Of a DNA stretch of 64,000 nucleotides, positions 25,228-34,468 are shown in pieces (position 1 is the first letter of the stretch; each line of letters opens with the position of its first letter). Under the pieces are notes generated by a model. That model was not told the DNA's origin, did not search any database, and saw only the letters and a program-made list of their open reading frames with translations. Source of the stretch: JAPLJC01 sp963697965 (GTDB taxonomy: Bacteria > Desulfobacterota > Desulfobaccia > Desulfobaccales > 0-14-0-80-60-11); the NCBI GenBank assembly GCA_963697965.1, contig OY969108.1:1550001-1614000 (forward strand). The letters run 5' to 3'. A program made the position numbers and the translations under genes.

Positions 25228-26592
25228 ATGGACTCTGCCGCCAGTGTTCCTTTTGAGAATCTACAGATCCCACAAAGGATCGAGCGACTTCCTTTAACCT
25301 CTTATCAACGGTTTCTCGGGTTCATCATAATCACGGCCTGGTTCTTCGACGACGTTGATCTAGGCGCAATGACTTTTCTCCTACCTGTACTAGGCAGAGA
25401 ATTTCACCTGAACCCAGTCATGATGGGAACTTTACTTTCGATGAGTTTTTGCGGAATGTTCATCGGAACCGGTTTGTCGGGGCTTCTGTCAGACAAATTG
25501 GGCCGGAAAATAATACTTCAATGGTCGATGATTCTTTGGGGGGTTGCAGGAATATTATGTGCCATATCGTGGGACATAACCTCGCTTTTCGTTTTCCGCT
25601 TTTTATTGGGAGTAGGGCTGGGAGCTGAACTTCCTGTCGCTACCGCTACTTTGCCGGAGTTTCTCCCCAAGCACGCGAGGGGACGATACGTGGCCATCAT
25701 GGAAGGACTACTTCCAGTGGGAATCATTGTAGCGGGGGTCACCACCTATTTTGTCTTACCTCTTGTGGGTTGGCGATGGGTGTTTGTGGCAGAGGCAGTT
25801 CCTGCAGCCTGGCTCTTCCTGGTTCGCCGCAATATTCCCGAATCTCCGAGGTGGCTTGAGGCAGTCGGGAGACGTGAAGAGGCAGATCGTGTTATGGCCG
25901 ACATCGAAGCGCAAGTGGCTAAGAAATACGGAAAGCCCTTGCCGCCTGTTCTCGAACAGACTCTAATCGAAAAAGAAACTGAACAGTCTCCGTTCTTTGA
26001 ACTTTGGTCCTCAGACTATTGGCAGCGGACACTCATGTTGTGGATCGTGTGGCCTTTATGCCTCTTTGGGTATTACGGCTTGACCAGTTGGCTCGGCGCC
26101 TTGTTGGTGGGCAAAGGGTTTACGGTAATCAAATCGATAACGTTTGTGGTCACCATCACACTTGGAGGAATTCCGGGGTTCCTTTCTGCCACCTATTTGA
26201 TTGAGAGGCTGGGAAGGAGGCCCGTGGTGATAGTCGCTACGGCGATGACTGCGGTCACCGCCTATTTTTACGGCAATGCCGGGACATTGTCAATGCTGTA
26301 CATCTGGGGCTTCGCAATGATGTTTTTTACATACGCCATGTGGTCTGCGATCTACGCTTATACCCCTGAACTCTACCCAACACGCATGAGGGGCACCGGA
26401 TGTGGATTGAGCTCCTCCGTAGGACGACTAGGAGCCATTGCCGGTCCCTACGCTATTGGATGGTTGGTGGCGTCAGCTGGAGGGGGGGCTGTTTTCGCCT
26501 TGGCGGCATCGATGTTTGGCATAGCAGCATTGTCGGTGCTGGTGCTCGGTCCAGAAACGCAAGGAAAAATATTGGAGGAAATTAGTCAGTGA
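25228..26592 (+). CDS. MFS transporter, aromatic-acid/sugar-porter type
   Basis: 454 aa, twelve segments. Seen: SGLLSDKLGRKI (A-motif), the RFLLGVGLGAELPVA stretch, PESPRWLEAVGRREEA and, in the second half, YLIERLGRRPVV and YTPELYPTRMRGTGCG. These fit the AAHS/sugar-porter branch. RBS GGAGGTATTATA fixes the ATG at 25228. Codon use is noticeably less GC-rich than the following genes, so it may have been acquired separately. It leads the plus-strand set (methyltransferase, corrinoid protein, LarA-like protein), and probably brings in the substrate. Confidence 0.85.
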   Translation: MDSAASVPFENLQIPQRIERLPLTSYQRFLGFIIITAWFFDDVDLGAMTFLLPVLGREFHLNPVMMGTLLSMSFCGMFIGTGLSGLLSDKLGRKIILQWSMILWGVAGILCAISWDITSLFVFRFLLGVGLGAELPVATATLPEFLPKHARGRYVAIMEGLLPVGIIVAGVTTYFVLPLVGWRWVFVAEAVPAAWLFLVRRNIPESPRWLEAVGRREEADRVMADIEAQVAKKYGKPLPPVLEQTLIEKETEQSPFFELWSSDYWQRTLMLWIVWPLCLFGYYGLTSWLGALLVGKGFTVIKSITFVVTITLGGIPGFLSATYLIERLGRRPVVIVATAMTAVTAYFYGNAGTLSMLYIWGFAMMFFTYAMWSAIYAYTPELYPTRMRGTGCGLSSSVGRLGAIAGPYAIGWLVASAGGGAVFALAASMFGIAALSVLVLGPETQGKILEEISQ

Positions 26593-26631
26593 AGCATTAT
26601 GCAGTATTATCCCTTAATCGAGGAGCGGCTT

Positions 26632-27705
26632 ATGAATTTGCAACCCGATTTCGAGCGCCTCAGAAAAACGGTGCGGCACGAGGAGCCCGATAGAGTCCCC
26701 CTTTGCGAAGTGCTCATCGAATATCCCATACAGGGCAAGTTCCTCGGTCGTGAGGTGACCCAGGACGACCTGGGGTCCCAGGTGGAATTCTGGGCGGGCG
26801 CCGGCTACGATTTCATCCCCATAACTGTCGGGATGATGAGTCCCGGGAAGGTGACGCAGGAGTCTTCCATTTCCCGGGTCCTCCGGGAGACCATGCTCAA
26901 GGACTCCCCGGATAGCCAAAATGATCAGGCCTGGAACCTGGAGTATACGAGCTTCATCAAAACCCGGGAGGACTTCGAGAAATTCCCCTGGGAGTTGGCC
27001 TCGCAGCTCGATTTTTCCAAGTTTCAGCAGGCGAAGGAGCTGCTGCCCGACGGCATGAAGGTCATTGCCGTCTCCGGCAAGATCTTCACCCTTACCTGGA
27101 TGCTTATGGGATTCAATCATTTCGCCATGTCCCTCATTATGGACGAACAATTGGTGGCGGATGTATTCAGGAAGGTCGCAGAAATTCAATTCCGGGGGCT
27201 TGAAGAAATCCTCAAAATGCCTTATGTCGGGGGAGTATGGGTGGTTGACGACCTGGCGTTCGGCACAGGCCCCATGATCTCTCCACAGGCCTTCGGCGAC
27301 CATGTTTTCCCCTGGTATCGGGAGATGGCGGCGCGGTGCCACCGGAATGATCTCCTATTTATTATGCACACCGACGGGGACGTGATGCCTTTAATGGAGG
27401 ACCTGATCAAGATGGGCCTCGACGTTTTACAGCCCATCGATCCCTCCTGTATGGACATTGTCAAAGTCAAGGAGATGTATGGCGATCGCCTCACCCTGGT
27501 GGGAAATGTCCCCAATGAACTCTTGAGAAGCGGCGCCCCCGCCGAGGTGGAACAATATGTGAAGAATCTGATCGATCGGGTTGCTCCGGGGGGAGGGTAT
27601 TGTGTAGGCTCGGGAAATTCAGTCCCCGAATGGGCCAATTTCGACAATTTCATGGCGATGCGGGAAGCTGCACTCAAACATGGGAGCTACCCCATCAAGC
27701 GATGA
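26632..27705 (+). CDS. UroD-superfamily corrinoid methyltransferase
   Basis: 357 aa from the ATG at 26632, preceded by GAGGAGCGGCTT; an ATG at 26599 is in frame but has no RBS. The fold is that of uroporphyrinogen decarboxylase/MtaA/CmuA-type methyltransferases, which move methyl groups between a corrinoid protein and a cofactor. The family zinc site is H-x-C...C; here the first part reads HTDG (His246, Asp248) and the only matching late Cys is Cys324 (GGYCVGSGNSVP), so one ligand is changed. The adjoining corrinoid gene supports a methyl-transfer role. The methyl donor or acceptor is not known. Confidence 0.8.
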   Translation: MNLQPDFERLRKTVRHEEPDRVPLCEVLIEYPIQGKFLGREVTQDDLGSQVEFWAGAGYDFIPITVGMMSPGKVTQESSISRVLRETMLKDSPDSQNDQAWNLEYTSFIKTREDFEKFPWELASQLDFSKFQQAKELLPDGMKVIAVSGKIFTLTWMLMGFNHFAMSLIMDEQLVADVFRKVAEIQFRGLEEILKMPYVGGVWVVDDLAFGTGPMISPQAFGDHVFPWYREMAARCHRNDLLFIMHTDGDVMPLMEDLIKMGLDVLQPIDPSCMDIVKVKEMYGDRLTLVGNVPNELLRSGAPAEVEQYVKNLIDRVAPGGGYCVGSGNSVPEWANFDNFMAMREAALKHGSYPIKR

Positions 27706-27753
27706 GCCCGAGATAGGGGCTACTGAGCAGCTAAATTTCTGGAGGAGCATCTA

Positions 27754-28395
27754 ATGGACCGGAGAGTAGAGCAGATCCAAGAGGCCGTGGTGGCTGGCAG
27801 GCATAAGGAGATCGAAGGTCTGGTAGCCGCGGCGGTTAAAGACCAGATCGACCTGAATAGCATAATTAACGATGGCCTGATTGAGGCCATGGATATTGTG
27901 GGGAGAAAATTCGGGACCGGTGAGATCTACGTTCCGGAGATGCTGGTGGCCGCGGCCACCATGAAGAAGGGCCTGGCCATCATCCAGCCTTTACTCAAAG
28001 GGGAAGCCTCCCAGCCCAAGGGGACTGTGGTTATGGCCACAGTAAAGGGTGATCTCCATGATATCGGGAAAAATTTGGTTAGTATGATGATAGAAGGCGC
28101 CGGCTTCCGGGTAATTGACCTCGGAGTCGATTTGAGCGCCGAAAAACTCGTTGAGCAGGTGGCTGAGCTCAAACCGGAGGTGCTCGGTCTTTCCGCCCTG
28201 CTCACCACCACTATGCCCGAGATGCAGCGGGTGATTGCCACCTTCCAGGAAAGGGGGTTGCGGAACCGCGTCAAGATTATGGTGGGAGGGGCTCCGGTGG
28301 ATGCCAAATTCGCGGCCAAGATCGGCGCCGACGGCTACGGCAAGGATGCCGCCGAAGCGGTGCAATTGGCTAAAAAACTGATCGGCGTCAATTGA
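27754..28395 (+). CDS. Methyltransferase corrinoid protein
   Basis: 213 aa. An N-terminal helical B12-binding cap (about residues 1-85) is followed by the Rossmann-like cobalamin domain. His102 in GDLHDIGKN is the lower-ligand motif DxHxxG; SALLTTTM and VGGAPVDAKFAAKIGADGYG are the other cobalamin-binding loops. Such proteins shuttle methyl groups between two methyltransferases. It follows the UroD-type gene by 48 bp with RBS GGAGGAGCATCT and precedes the LarA-like gene. No second, substrate-specific methyltransferase (MtaB/MttB type) lies in the window. Confidence 0.93.
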   Translation: MDRRVEQIQEAVVAGRHKEIEGLVAAAVKDQIDLNSIINDGLIEAMDIVGRKFGTGEIYVPEMLVAAATMKKGLAIIQPLLKGEASQPKGTVVMATVKGDLHDIGKNLVSMMIEGAGFRVIDLGVDLSAEKLVEQVAELKPEVLGLSALLTTTMPEMQRVIATFQERGLRNRVKIMVGGAPVDAKFAAKIGADGYGKDAAEAVQLAKKLIGVN

Positions 28396-28439
28396 GACGC
28401 CAATAATCCCGCCCGATAATTGGCTGAGGTGGCCAGGTA

Positions 28440-29726
28440 ATGGAGTATCCTAAGTTCGGTTTGGTCCGGCAAAAATTCGAAAAAACGACATTCTCCGATC
28501 CCCGCGCTATGGTCAGGAGGGAACTGGAGCGCTCGGACCTCCTGGCCCCTATCGGCAGGGGCGATAAGGTATTGATCACGGCCGGCAGCCGCGGCATCGA
28601 ATCGATGAACGAAGTGCTCAGAACCCTGATTGAAGCAGTGAAGGAACACGGCGGCGAACCCTTGCTCTTCCCGGCCATGGGCAGTCACGGCCGGGGAGAT
28701 GCCGAGGGGCAAGTGGAGGTCCTGCGGCATCTGGGCATCACGGAAGCAAACTTAAGCGCTCCGATTTATTCGGGTTTTGACGTGGTGGAGATTGACCGGG
28801 TACTCGACTCGGTCCCGGTCTATGCCGACAGAGCCGCCGTAGATGCCGACCATATCCTGATCGTCAATCGCGTTAAGGAGCATACGGAATACCTGGGGGA
28901 AACGGAGTCCGGAATTCTGAAGATGGCAGTGGTGGGATTAGGCAGGCAACCCGGGGCCGAAACCATGCATAAGCTGGCGGTCAACATTAGCTACCTCAAG
29001 GCCATTCACCTGATCGCCGCTTCCCTGTTCCAGAATTTAAAAATCCTCGGGGGGGTGGCGCTGCTGGAAGGCCACTTGAACCAACTCCGCAGGGTCGAAG
29101 CCATCCGGCCTGACGAGGTATTCGCCAGAGAACCGGCTCTTCTTGAGGAATCGAAGCTTTTCAAACCCAAACTGCCTTTTCAAGAATTGGACATCCTGCT
29201 GATAGACGAGATCGGTAAAGAGATCTCCGGCGCGGGCATGGATACCAAGGTAGTGGGGCGGATCATGAACATCTACGAGAAGGAGTGCGAAACTCCCAAG
29301 ATCACCCGCATCATCGTCCGGGACCTGTCCGAGGCCACCTTTGGTAACGCCACCGGGATCGGGCTGGCGGACTACACTACCCGCAGAGCAGCGGAGAAAA
29401 TCGATTTCGAGGCGACCGCGATGAACTGCGTGACCGCGGTAGCCCCGGAGAAGGGGCGCATTCCTCTGGCCTTGGCGTCAGACCGGGGAGCCTTGGAGGC
29501 CGCCTTCAAAACGATTGGGCTTTGGACTCCTGAGGGCGTCAGGGTTGCCTGGATCGCCAACACCAAGGATCTGGAAGTGCTGGCGGTCTCCAGCGCTCTC
29601 CTGGAGGCGCGCCGGGGCGAATTGGAGGTTTGCGAAGAAGCCCGGCTATTCGACCTGCCCTATGATGCCTCCGGAAACCTTCCTAACCTGCGAGACCTTC
29701 TGCACAAGAGAGGAATGGCGCTTTAG
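28440..29726 (+). CDS. LarA-like protein (lactate racemase domain)
   Basis: 428 aa. The N-terminal half matches the lactate-racemase (DUF2088) fold. In LarA the nickel-pincer is tethered to Lys184 and nickel is bound by His200, 16 residues apart; here Lys161 (SGILKMAVVG) and His177 (ETMH) keep exactly that spacing, and His148 (KEHTEY) lies where catalytic His174 would be, three residues further off. GSHGRGDAEG (81-90) stands for the substrate-binding GTHR loop, but I see no equivalent of LarA His108. So it is probably a nickel-pincer enzyme with another substrate. It sits 44 bp after the corrinoid gene; larC is 6 kb upstream. Confidence 0.75.
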   Translation: MEYPKFGLVRQKFEKTTFSDPRAMVRRELERSDLLAPIGRGDKVLITAGSRGIESMNEVLRTLIEAVKEHGGEPLLFPAMGSHGRGDAEGQVEVLRHLGITEANLSAPIYSGFDVVEIDRVLDSVPVYADRAAVDADHILIVNRVKEHTEYLGETESGILKMAVVGLGRQPGAETMHKLAVNISYLKAIHLIAASLFQNLKILGGVALLEGHLNQLRRVEAIRPDEVFAREPALLEESKLFKPKLPFQELDILLIDEIGKEISGAGMDTKVVGRIMNIYEKECETPKITRIIVRDLSEATFGNATGIGLADYTTRRAAEKIDFEATAMNCVTAVAPEKGRIPLALASDRGALEAAFKTIGLWTPEGVRVAWIANTKDLEVLAVSSALLEARRGELEVCEEARLFDLPYDASGNLPNLRDLLHKRGMAL

Positions 29727-30118
29727 AGCAACTTTTCCCTGATCAGATATTCCATGGCCCGCTGGGCGAAGGTGGCCATGACGCTGATCATCCAGGTGAA
29801 GTGGGACTGCATCTCCTGGAACAGGCGCGAATCCGCCATCCCCAAGAGCCCGTGCATCACCGTGCTCACCCGCACCATCTCCGGTTCGTTAATCTGCCCC
29901 TGGGCCAGGTTGATCTCCAGCTCCAGACCCCGGAGGAACTCGAGAAAAAGCCGGCTGGCGCCCTCGCCCTCCAGTCCTTGCATTTGGGCAACGCTGTCCA
30001 GGAGCCGGGAGGCGAGGATGATTTCCGCCTTGATCCGGTCGGCGAAATGGAAGGCCAGGATGGCCTGGCGGCTGGAGGTGGGATTTTGGATTTTTTGGCT
30101 AATTGGGGTTTCGGCCAT
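29723..30118 (-). CDS. Helical hypothetical protein
   Basis: 131 aa, soluble, all-helical by composition (LLDSVAQMQGLEGEGASRLFLEFLRGLELEINLAQ region). No signal peptide and no recognised family. It is convergent with the LarA-like gene and shares 4 bp of its end. RBS-like AAGGAGACTGCTTC precedes the ATG at 30118. Its base composition matches the core genome. Confidence 0.6.
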   Translation of the reverse strand: MAETPISQKIQNPTSSRQAILAFHFADRIKAEIILASRLLDSVAQMQGLEGEGASRLFLEFLRGLELEINLAQGQINEPEMVRVSTVMHGLLGMADSRLFQEMQSHFTWMISVMATFAQRAMEYLIREKLL

Positions 30119-30319
30119 GAAGCAGTCTCCTTAAACGCAGATGGGAATCTCATCCGGTTTCATATATAATCTTTCATGGTTAAGATTCGTTACCCCAAAA
30201 ACGACTCTATGTCAATAAAATGACCTCTGGCAAACTCTTTTGCAGCAAGGGCCGCGAAAAAGGGTTGACTTCAAAATATCAGAATGATTATCTTCCTAGA
30301 AGTTTAGAAAGGAGAACTG

Positions 30320-30865
30320 GTGCTCGCGGCGTTGCTCTTCATACTCTGGGCCTACGGCATGTATGCCCTCATTTCCACCTTACGCAGGCGCAGAGCTGCC
30401 ACTCTGCGGCGGGGACGCCCCTGGCGGCGCCTCGGTTGGCTGGGCTTGCTGGCGGCCGCCGGCGTGGGATTGGTGTTGGCCGTGGCCTTGGTCCAATCTT
30501 TTGAGGGGCGGCATCGAGATCTGCAACTGGCGGGGTTTCAGGGGACGGTGTGGGCCGAGGGCGTGCCGGCCAACTTGAATTCCCGGGTGGAAGAGCCTCC
30601 CATCAAGGCCACGGCCTCCGGGGATCAGCCGGGCTATACATTGCTGCACCCCGGGACTCCCTCCGCCGATTTGGCCCCGAAGACGATGACCCTCAGGCCC
30701 AGACCGGCCCCCAAGCCAAAAATCCGCAAAGCCCAGGCCGCCAAAGGGACCAAGCCCGCGGCCCGGAACCAGCTGGCGGACGCCAAGGATAAGTCCAAGA
30801 TCGCCCCCCCCAAGAAGAAGAAGTCCTCTGCCCCCACGGCTGTTAGGAAGACCGACGAAGGCTAG
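30320..30865 (+). CDS. Membrane-anchored protein with Lys/Pro/Ala-rich tail
   Basis: 181 aa. The GTG start at 30320 follows AAAGGAGAACTG. Two hydrophobic segments (residues 1-20 and 35-60) with an Arg-rich loop between them (RRRRAATLRRGRPWRR) are followed by a short extracytoplasmic or cytoplasmic part and a disordered tail from about 110 on rich in Lys, Pro and Ala (APKPKIRKAQAAKG, PPKKKKSSAP). The tail resembles histone-H1-like basic tails in composition only. I do not recognise a family. It lies 217 bp before murJ on the same strand. Confidence 0.6.
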   Translation: MLAALLFILWAYGMYALISTLRRRRAATLRRGRPWRRLGWLGLLAAAGVGLVLAVALVQSFEGRHRDLQLAGFQGTVWAEGVPANLNSRVEEPPIKATASGDQPGYTLLHPGTPSADLAPKTMTLRPRPAPKPKIRKAQAAKGTKPAARNQLADAKDKSKIAPPKKKKSSAPTAVRKTDEG

Positions 30866-31082
30866 GGGGCGCTCGCCGCGGCTGGCCGGAAAAATAGTGG
30901 CGCCCGCCCGGCTTTTCCTCTTTTTACCCGCAAGTCATCCATGTTAATTAAAGAAAACGCCCTAGGCCGCGGTGGCCGGCCAGGGGAGTTATTGGGCGGG
31001 AGTCAGGTTCGAACCGCACCGGGCGCTGCCCCGGGCCTTTGCCAGAGATGCGGTTGAGTTTTTTTATATAGAGGTCTTGCCG

Positions 31083-32684
31083 TTGAGTCCGGATTCAGTT
31101 AGCAGAGACAGCCAAACCGGGAAAATCGCCAGGGCCGCGGGAACCGTGAGCCTGGCGGTCCTGGCCAGCCGCATCCTGGGCCTGGTGCGGGAGCAGGTAT
31201 TCGCCGGCATGTTCGGGGCCGGCTACGCCTACGACGCCTTTGTGGTGGCCTTTCGCATCCCCAATCTGCTGCGGGACCTCTTTGCCGAAGGGGCCCTGAG
31301 CGCCGCCTTCGTCACGGTGTTCACCGACTACGACCAGAATTTGGGCGCCGCCCGGACCTGGCGCCTGGCCAACAATGTCATCATGTGCTCCTCATTGCTG
31401 GTGGGGAGTCTGATCCTCCTGGGTATGTTCTTCTCCCCCCAAATGGTCCATCTCATGGCCCCGGATTTCGGCTTCGTCCCCGGGAAGTCGGAACTCACCA
31501 TCCTGATGACCCGGGTCATGTTCCCTTTTTTGCTCCTGGTCTCTTTGGCTGCCCTGGTCATGGGCGTCCTCAACACCCGGGGCAAATTTTTCATCCCGGC
31601 GTTGGCCTCCAGTTTCTTCAACCTGGGCTCGGTGGTGGCCGGGGTGGCTCTGAGCCTGCTGGTTCCAAGTCTGGGCCTCAACCCCATCGTGGGGATGGCC
31701 TGGGGGGCCCTCATCGGCGGCCTGCTGCAGTTGCTGGTGCAACTGCCTATGTTGTGGCGGGAAGGTTTTCGCCTGCAATTCGTCCTGGAATGGCGGGATG
31801 AGGGGCTGCGGCGCATCGGCCGCCTGATGCTGCCCGCGGTGGTGGGACTATCCGGCACCCAGATCAACATCTTCATCAACACCTTTTACGCCTCCAGTTG
31901 CGCCCAGGGAAGCGTCTCCTGGCTCAATTACGCCTACCGCCTCTTTCATCTGCCCGGGGGGCTCTTCGGGGTGGCCCTGATGATAGCCACCATGCCGGTG
32001 CTCTCCCGGCATGCGGCCCTCAATGATTTAGGCGCCTTGAAAGGGGCACTGGAATCATCCCTAGCGCTCGCCTTGCTGGTCACCCTGCCGGCGGCCTGCG
32101 GCCTGATTTTCCTGGCCCAGCCCATCATCGCCCTCATTTTCCAGCACGGCCATTTCACCGCCTGGGACACCCGGCAGACCGCCGCGGCCCTGGCCCTGTA
32201 TGCCTTGGGCCTGACGGCCTTTGCCGGGGTGAAGATCATGGTGCCGGCCTTCTACGCCTTAAACGATACCCGGATCCCGGTGCTGGGCTCTTTTCTGACG
32301 GTGGCGGCCAACCTGGCGTTCATCAATCTCACCCTGGGCCCGTTGCAACACCTGGCCATTGCCCTGTCCACCTCGCTCAGCGGCACCCTCAACTTCTTCT
32401 TCCTGGCGCTGATGCTTTACCGGAAGCTGGGGGGTTTTCGGGCGGGCTATCTCCTGCGCAACCTGGCCAAGACGGGGTGCTCCGCCCTGGTGATGGGCCT
32501 GGCGGTCTTCCTGGCCAATTCGCTGCTGAGCGGCTGGCTGGGAAGCAGTTTGCCGGGGCGCCTGTTGTGCCTCCTGGCGGATATCCTGCTGGGAGGGGGT
32601 CTCTACGTGCTGATGGTGTCGCGCCTGAAGATTCCGGAGTTCCAGGAACTGATCGGGCATTTGGCGGCCCGCCTGAAAAGATAG
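31083..32684 (+). CDS. murJ: Lipid II flippase MurJ
   Basis: Moves lipid-linked peptidoglycan precursor across the inner membrane. 533 aa from the TTG at 31083, which gives the family-like N-terminus SRDSQTGKIARAAGTVSLAVLASRILGLVREQVFAGMFG; an open frame upstream to 30972 reads as non-family sequence. Fourteen hydrophobic segments are expected. Seen: AFRIPNLLRDLFAEGALSAAFV, the MurJ hallmark with the essential arginines, and LINIFINTFYASS-like TM7 region. Its neighbour nth is separated by inverted 7-bp repeats. Confidence 0.93.
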   Translation: MSPDSVSRDSQTGKIARAAGTVSLAVLASRILGLVREQVFAGMFGAGYAYDAFVVAFRIPNLLRDLFAEGALSAAFVTVFTDYDQNLGAARTWRLANNVIMCSSLLVGSLILLGMFFSPQMVHLMAPDFGFVPGKSELTILMTRVMFPFLLLVSLAALVMGVLNTRGKFFIPALASSFFNLGSVVAGVALSLLVPSLGLNPIVGMAWGALIGGLLQLLVQLPMLWREGFRLQFVLEWRDEGLRRIGRLMLPAVVGLSGTQINIFINTFYASSCAQGSVSWLNYAYRLFHLPGGLFGVALMIATMPVLSRHAALNDLGALKGALESSLALALLVTLPAACGLIFLAQPIIALIFQHGHFTAWDTRQTAAALALYALGLTAFAGVKIMVPAFYALNDTRIPVLGSFLTVAANLAFINLTLGPLQHLAIALSTSLSGTLNFFFLALMLYRKLGGFRAGYLLRNLAKTGCSALVMGLAVFLANSLLSGWLGSSLPGRLLCLLADILLGGGLYVLMVSRLKIPEFQELIGHLAARLKR

Positions 32685-32892
32685 TTTTCCGTTTTCCGTT
32701 TTCCGTTTCCTGTTAAGATGATTCTGATAGTTGGGCCAGGTGTGCCGGAGGCCCCGGAAAAACTTTCGAGTCGCTGGATGACAGAATAAGGGATAATGGT
32801 TAACTGAAAAATAGGCTTTTTTCTTTCGGTTCGCCGGACCAGGTAAGCCAGGGAAAAGAAGACAGAATTCGGAAAACGGAAAACGGAAAACA
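32685..32892. repeat. Inverted pair of heptanucleotide arrays
   Basis: (TTTTCCG) units at 32685-32710 and (CGGAAAA) units at 32870-32892 face each other across about 160 bp between murJ and nth. The arms could form a long hairpin. Confidence 0.75.
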
Positions 32893-32914
32893 GAAACTGA
32901 AGACAGGAGTCGTC

Positions 32915-33556
32915 ATGGAGCCTGCGGCGAAAATCGGACCGATACTCAAGCTTCTGGATAAGCATTACCCCCAGGTGCACGTTACCCTCGATTTCCACAA
33001 CCCCCTGGAGCTGCTGGTGGCCACCATCCTCAGCGCCCAATGCACCGATGAGCGGGTGAACCGGGTAACCCCGGCGCTTTTCGCCAAATATGCCAGCGCC
33101 GCCGATTATGGCCGCGCCCACTTGGAGGAATTGGAACGGGAGATCTACCAGACCGGCTTTTACCACAACAAGGCCAAGAGCCTCAAGGCCCTGGGCCAGG
33201 CCCTGGCGGAGCACCACCGCGGCCAGGTGCCGGCCTCTCTGGAGGAACTGGTCAAGCTCCCGGGCATCGGCCGCAAGACCGCCAACGTTGTCCTGGGCAA
33301 TGCCTTCGGCATTCCCGGCATCGTGGTGGACACCCACTGCGGCCGGGTCTCCCAGCGCCTGGGACTCACCGGGGCCAAGGACCCGGTAAAGATCGAGTTC
33401 GACCTGATGGACCTGGTGCCGAAGGAGCGCTGGACCAGGTTTTCCCTGCAGCTCATCTGGCACGGCAGGGCCATCTGCACGGCGCGGGACCCTAAATGCC
33501 CCCGCTGCCCCTTACTGCCCTATTGCGATTATGGCCAGCAGGCAGTTGCTGCCTAG
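32915..33556 (+). CDS. nth: Endonuclease III
   Basis: Base-excision glycosylase/AP lyase that removes oxidised pyrimidines. 213 aa, standard length. Helix-hairpin-helix LPGIGRKTA with catalytic Lys121, catalytic Asp139 in VVDTHCGR, and the 4Fe-4S cluster cysteines in the canonical C-x6-C-x2-C-x5-C order (CTARDPKCPRCPLLPYC) near the end. RBS ACAGGAGTCGTC precedes the ATG at 32915. Confidence 0.96.
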   Translation: MEPAAKIGPILKLLDKHYPQVHVTLDFHNPLELLVATILSAQCTDERVNRVTPALFAKYASAADYGRAHLEELEREIYQTGFYHNKAKSLKALGQALAEHHRGQVPASLEELVKLPGIGRKTANVVLGNAFGIPGIVVDTHCGRVSQRLGLTGAKDPVKIEFDLMDLVPKERWTRFSLQLIWHGRAICTARDPKCPRCPLLPYCDYGQQAVAA

Positions 33557-33623
33557 CGGTGAGCAAATGGAGCGCCGGGTGCGCCGTGCGCCCCTTAGGG
33601 CCATTGGTTTTTTCGGCTTGCAG

Positions 33624-33827
33624 AGCCTAGTGTCATGTCCTACGATTTTCTTCACAAAAGATTTGAAATAACCCCCCCTCCCTGAGAGGGGAGGGGGTTG
33701 GGGGGAGGGTGGCAACTTATTGTAAATCAAAGATACATTACACCCCCACCCTGACCCTCCCCCATCAAGGGGGAGGGAAAAAGGCAAAGCATATAGGCAA
33801 CGTTTCCGTGGGACTCAATACTAGGCT
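33624..33827. mobile_element. MITE-like family A, copy A2
   Basis: 204 bp. Ends: AGCCTAGTGTCATGTCCTAC at the left and the reverse complement of AGCCTAGTATTGAGTCCCAC at the right, giving imperfect 20-bp inverted repeats. The middle holds the CCCTCCC/GGGAGGG palindrome seen in A1 and A3. It has no coding capacity and fills most of the 377-bp gap between nth and the lipoprotein gene. Confidence 0.75.
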
Positions 33828-33933
33828 CTGCCCTTTTTCTTTTTGGGGCGTTTTCTCCCCACCAAAATAATTGACACAGGCCCGGAAGGGTGGCATAAGA
33901 GAAAAGAAGCCGGTTAGGAAAAGGAGGTCGGGA

Positions 33934-34350
33934 ATGAGGCTTAAGATCTGGCGCACCACACTGGGGATCTTGCTGGCGGCTTTGCTGCTCACCGCCGGCT
34001 GTCTGGAAACTACTCTCATGGGCATAGGCGGTATGGCCGCCGTCAGCGGCTATAAATGGATCGAAGGCACCATGGAAAGGGACTATCCCCGGCCCATGCC
34101 GGAAGTCTGGAAAGCCACCCTGGAGGCCTGCAATGACCTGAGATTGCAAATTAAAGCTCAGGAATATAACCCGGTGGAATCCCATATTGAGGCGGTGTCG
34201 CCCCCGGACACTAGCGTGAAGATTCAATTGATTTCCAGGCCCAACCAGATTACCACCGTCAAGTTCCGCTTCGGCCTCACGGGCGACAAGGACGCCTCGG
34301 CTTACTTCAACCGGCGCCTCCAGGTCCATCTGGGCCTGCCTCAGGAGTAA
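33934..34350 (+). CDS. DUF3568-like lipoprotein
   Basis: 138 aa from the ATG at 33934, after AAAAGGAGGTCGGGA. A signal peptide with lipobox LTAGC (Cys21) marks it as a lipoprotein. The mature part has the small alpha/beta pattern of DUF3568 (YPRPMPEVWKATLEACNDL, then VSPPDTSVKIQLISRPNQITTVKFRFG). Function unknown. A clear terminator follows at 34434. Confidence 0.8.
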   Translation: MRLKIWRTTLGILLAALLLTAGCLETTLMGIGGMAAVSGYKWIEGTMERDYPRPMPEVWKATLEACNDLRLQIKAQEYNPVESHIEAVSPPDTSVKIQLISRPNQITTVKFRFGLTGDKDASAYFNRRLQVHLGLPQE

Positions 34351-34433
34351 TGGCGGGGAGGATCTGATCACCAAAGGGGAAGGCTAAAAGAAAAAACGGG
34401 GCCGGAGCGCGGCCCCCCTGGTCCCCAAATTTT

Positions 34434-34468
34434 AAGGCCGGAAGCTGACGCTTTCGGCCTTTTTTTTT
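34434..34468 (+). terminator. Rho-independent terminator of the lipoprotein gene
   Basis: Stem AGGCCGGAAGC / GCTTTCGGCCT with a 4-nt loop, followed by eight or nine T residues, 84 bp past the lipoprotein stop. Confidence 0.85.

Noticed and set aside
30227..30247. TGGCAAACTCTTTTGCA as a sigma-54 promoter
   Set aside because: GG and GC elements are 11 bp apart instead of the required 10.
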